Shown piece after piece: positions 63,777-64,000 of a DNA stretch of 64,000 bases (position 1 is its first letter; each line of letters opens with the position of its first letter). The DNA is from Cytophagaceae bacterium (lineage in GTDB: Bacteria > Bacteroidota > Bacteroidia > Cytophagales > JAIYAX01). Where the stretch lies: contig JAIYAX010000001.1 in assembly GCA_027488815.1 (NCBI GenBank), forward strand, positions 124,001 through 188,000, in the 5' to 3' direction. The notes below the pieces were generated by a model. That model did no database searches and had not been told where the DNA came from. It saw only the letters and a list, made by a program, of their open reading frames with translations. The position numbers and the translations under genes were made by a program.

Positions 63777-64000
63777 TCAAGCCAACCACTGCATTTTATA
63801 GTGCAGAATGTTGCACTCTGAAAAACGCTCTCCTACCATTTGGAAGTTAAAGCCTGAATAGAAAGGAATGGCATCCAGTTGAGCATGTAAATAAATCTTT
63901 TTGCCGTCTTTGTTTATGGATCGCACATCATCCAGAACACTTTGAAGTATGGCTGAACCCACTCCCCTCCCTCTGTATTCTTTCAAAACTGCAAATCGCT
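63777..64000 (-). CDS. GNAT family N-acetyltransferase (5' truncated by the window end)
   Basis: About 74 C-terminal residues are visible. RFAVLKEYRGRGVGSAIL is motif A of the GNAT fold, the Q/RxxGxG/A acetyl-CoA pyrophosphate loop, followed by KKIYLHAQLDAIPFYSGFNF, motif B with the usual FYxxxGF pattern. The frame is open through position 64000, so the true start lies outside the window. Substrate unknown. Confidence 0.88.
   Translation of the reverse strand, partial: RFAVLKEYRGRGVGSAILQSVLDDVRSINKDGKKIYLHAQLDAIPFYSGFNFQMVGERFSECNILHYKMQWLA

Overview
The window looks like a chromosomal segment of a Bacteroidota bacterium outside Bacteroidales, from a gliding or surface-active, T9SS-bearing lineage. 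The evidence is five large secreted proteins with type IX secretion (T9SS) C-terminal sorting domains (two of type B, three of type A), PorD- and PorP/SprF-family proteins, a three-subunit type-B succinate dehydrogenase, weak or absent Shine-Dalgarno sequences, and promoters of the Bacteroidota form TTG-N20-TAnnTTTG. I cannot name a genus. No rRNA, CRISPR array, insertion sequence or integrase is visible, and no gap between genes exceeds 300 bases.

Layout. 0-2 kb: the end of an unidentified gene (possibly DUF5683), then dapB and lepB. 2.2-4 kb: an AT-rich two-gene cassette on the minus strand, an ABC/AAA-type ATPase plus a PD-(D/E)XK-like protein. 4-8.6 kb: a minus-strand run dnaG, ribBA, a secreted hypothetical and surE. 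8.8-17.9 kb: a plus-strand series with mrp, a NifU-like scaffold, a choice-of-anchor-B T9SS protein, a double-length D-Ala-D-Ala ligase, a PASTA protein, a T9SS protein and a rhodanese. 17.9-21.4 kb: a site-2 protease, a HAD phosphatase, tRNA(CAU), a DUF2141 protein, porD and tRNA-Arg(CCG). 21.5-24.6 kb: a beta-helix protein and a frameshifted Bro-N/DinD-like gene between two matching terminator hairpins. 24.6-36.9 kb: a 2402-residue SprB-like adhesin, a divergent 1278-residue PKD protein and a PorP/SprF protein. 36.9-39.7 kb: ArsR regulator, aldehyde dehydrogenase and a TPR lipoprotein. 39.8-44.9 kb: a roughly 1690-residue T9SS cargo. 45-48.8 kb: a small membrane protein and sdhCAB with a clear promoter. 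48.9-61.3 kb: a type-B T9SS protein, fabD, a membrane-bound nucleotide-sugar 4,6-dehydratase, folK, sppA, a secreted hypothetical, an enoyl-CoA hydratase and comEC. 61.5-63.6 kb: an RloA/RloB-like ATPase-TOPRIM pair. The window ends inside a GNAT acetyltransferase.

How the genes relate. Most of the window is housekeeping (lysine/peptidoglycan precursors, riboflavin, folate, replication priming, Fe-S carriers, respiration) interleaved with the secreted-protein repertoire of T9SS: PorD is a machinery-associated protein, PorP/SprF proteins accompany type-B cargo, and the large PKD/Ig-repeat proteins are the probable cargo. The best candidates for something less described are the ATPase/PD-(D/E)XK pair at 2.2-3.9 kb, the tandem D-Ala-D-Ala ligase at 12.3-15.0 kb, and the sorting-signal-free PKD protein beside PorP/SprF. 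All functional statements come from reading motifs; no database search was run.
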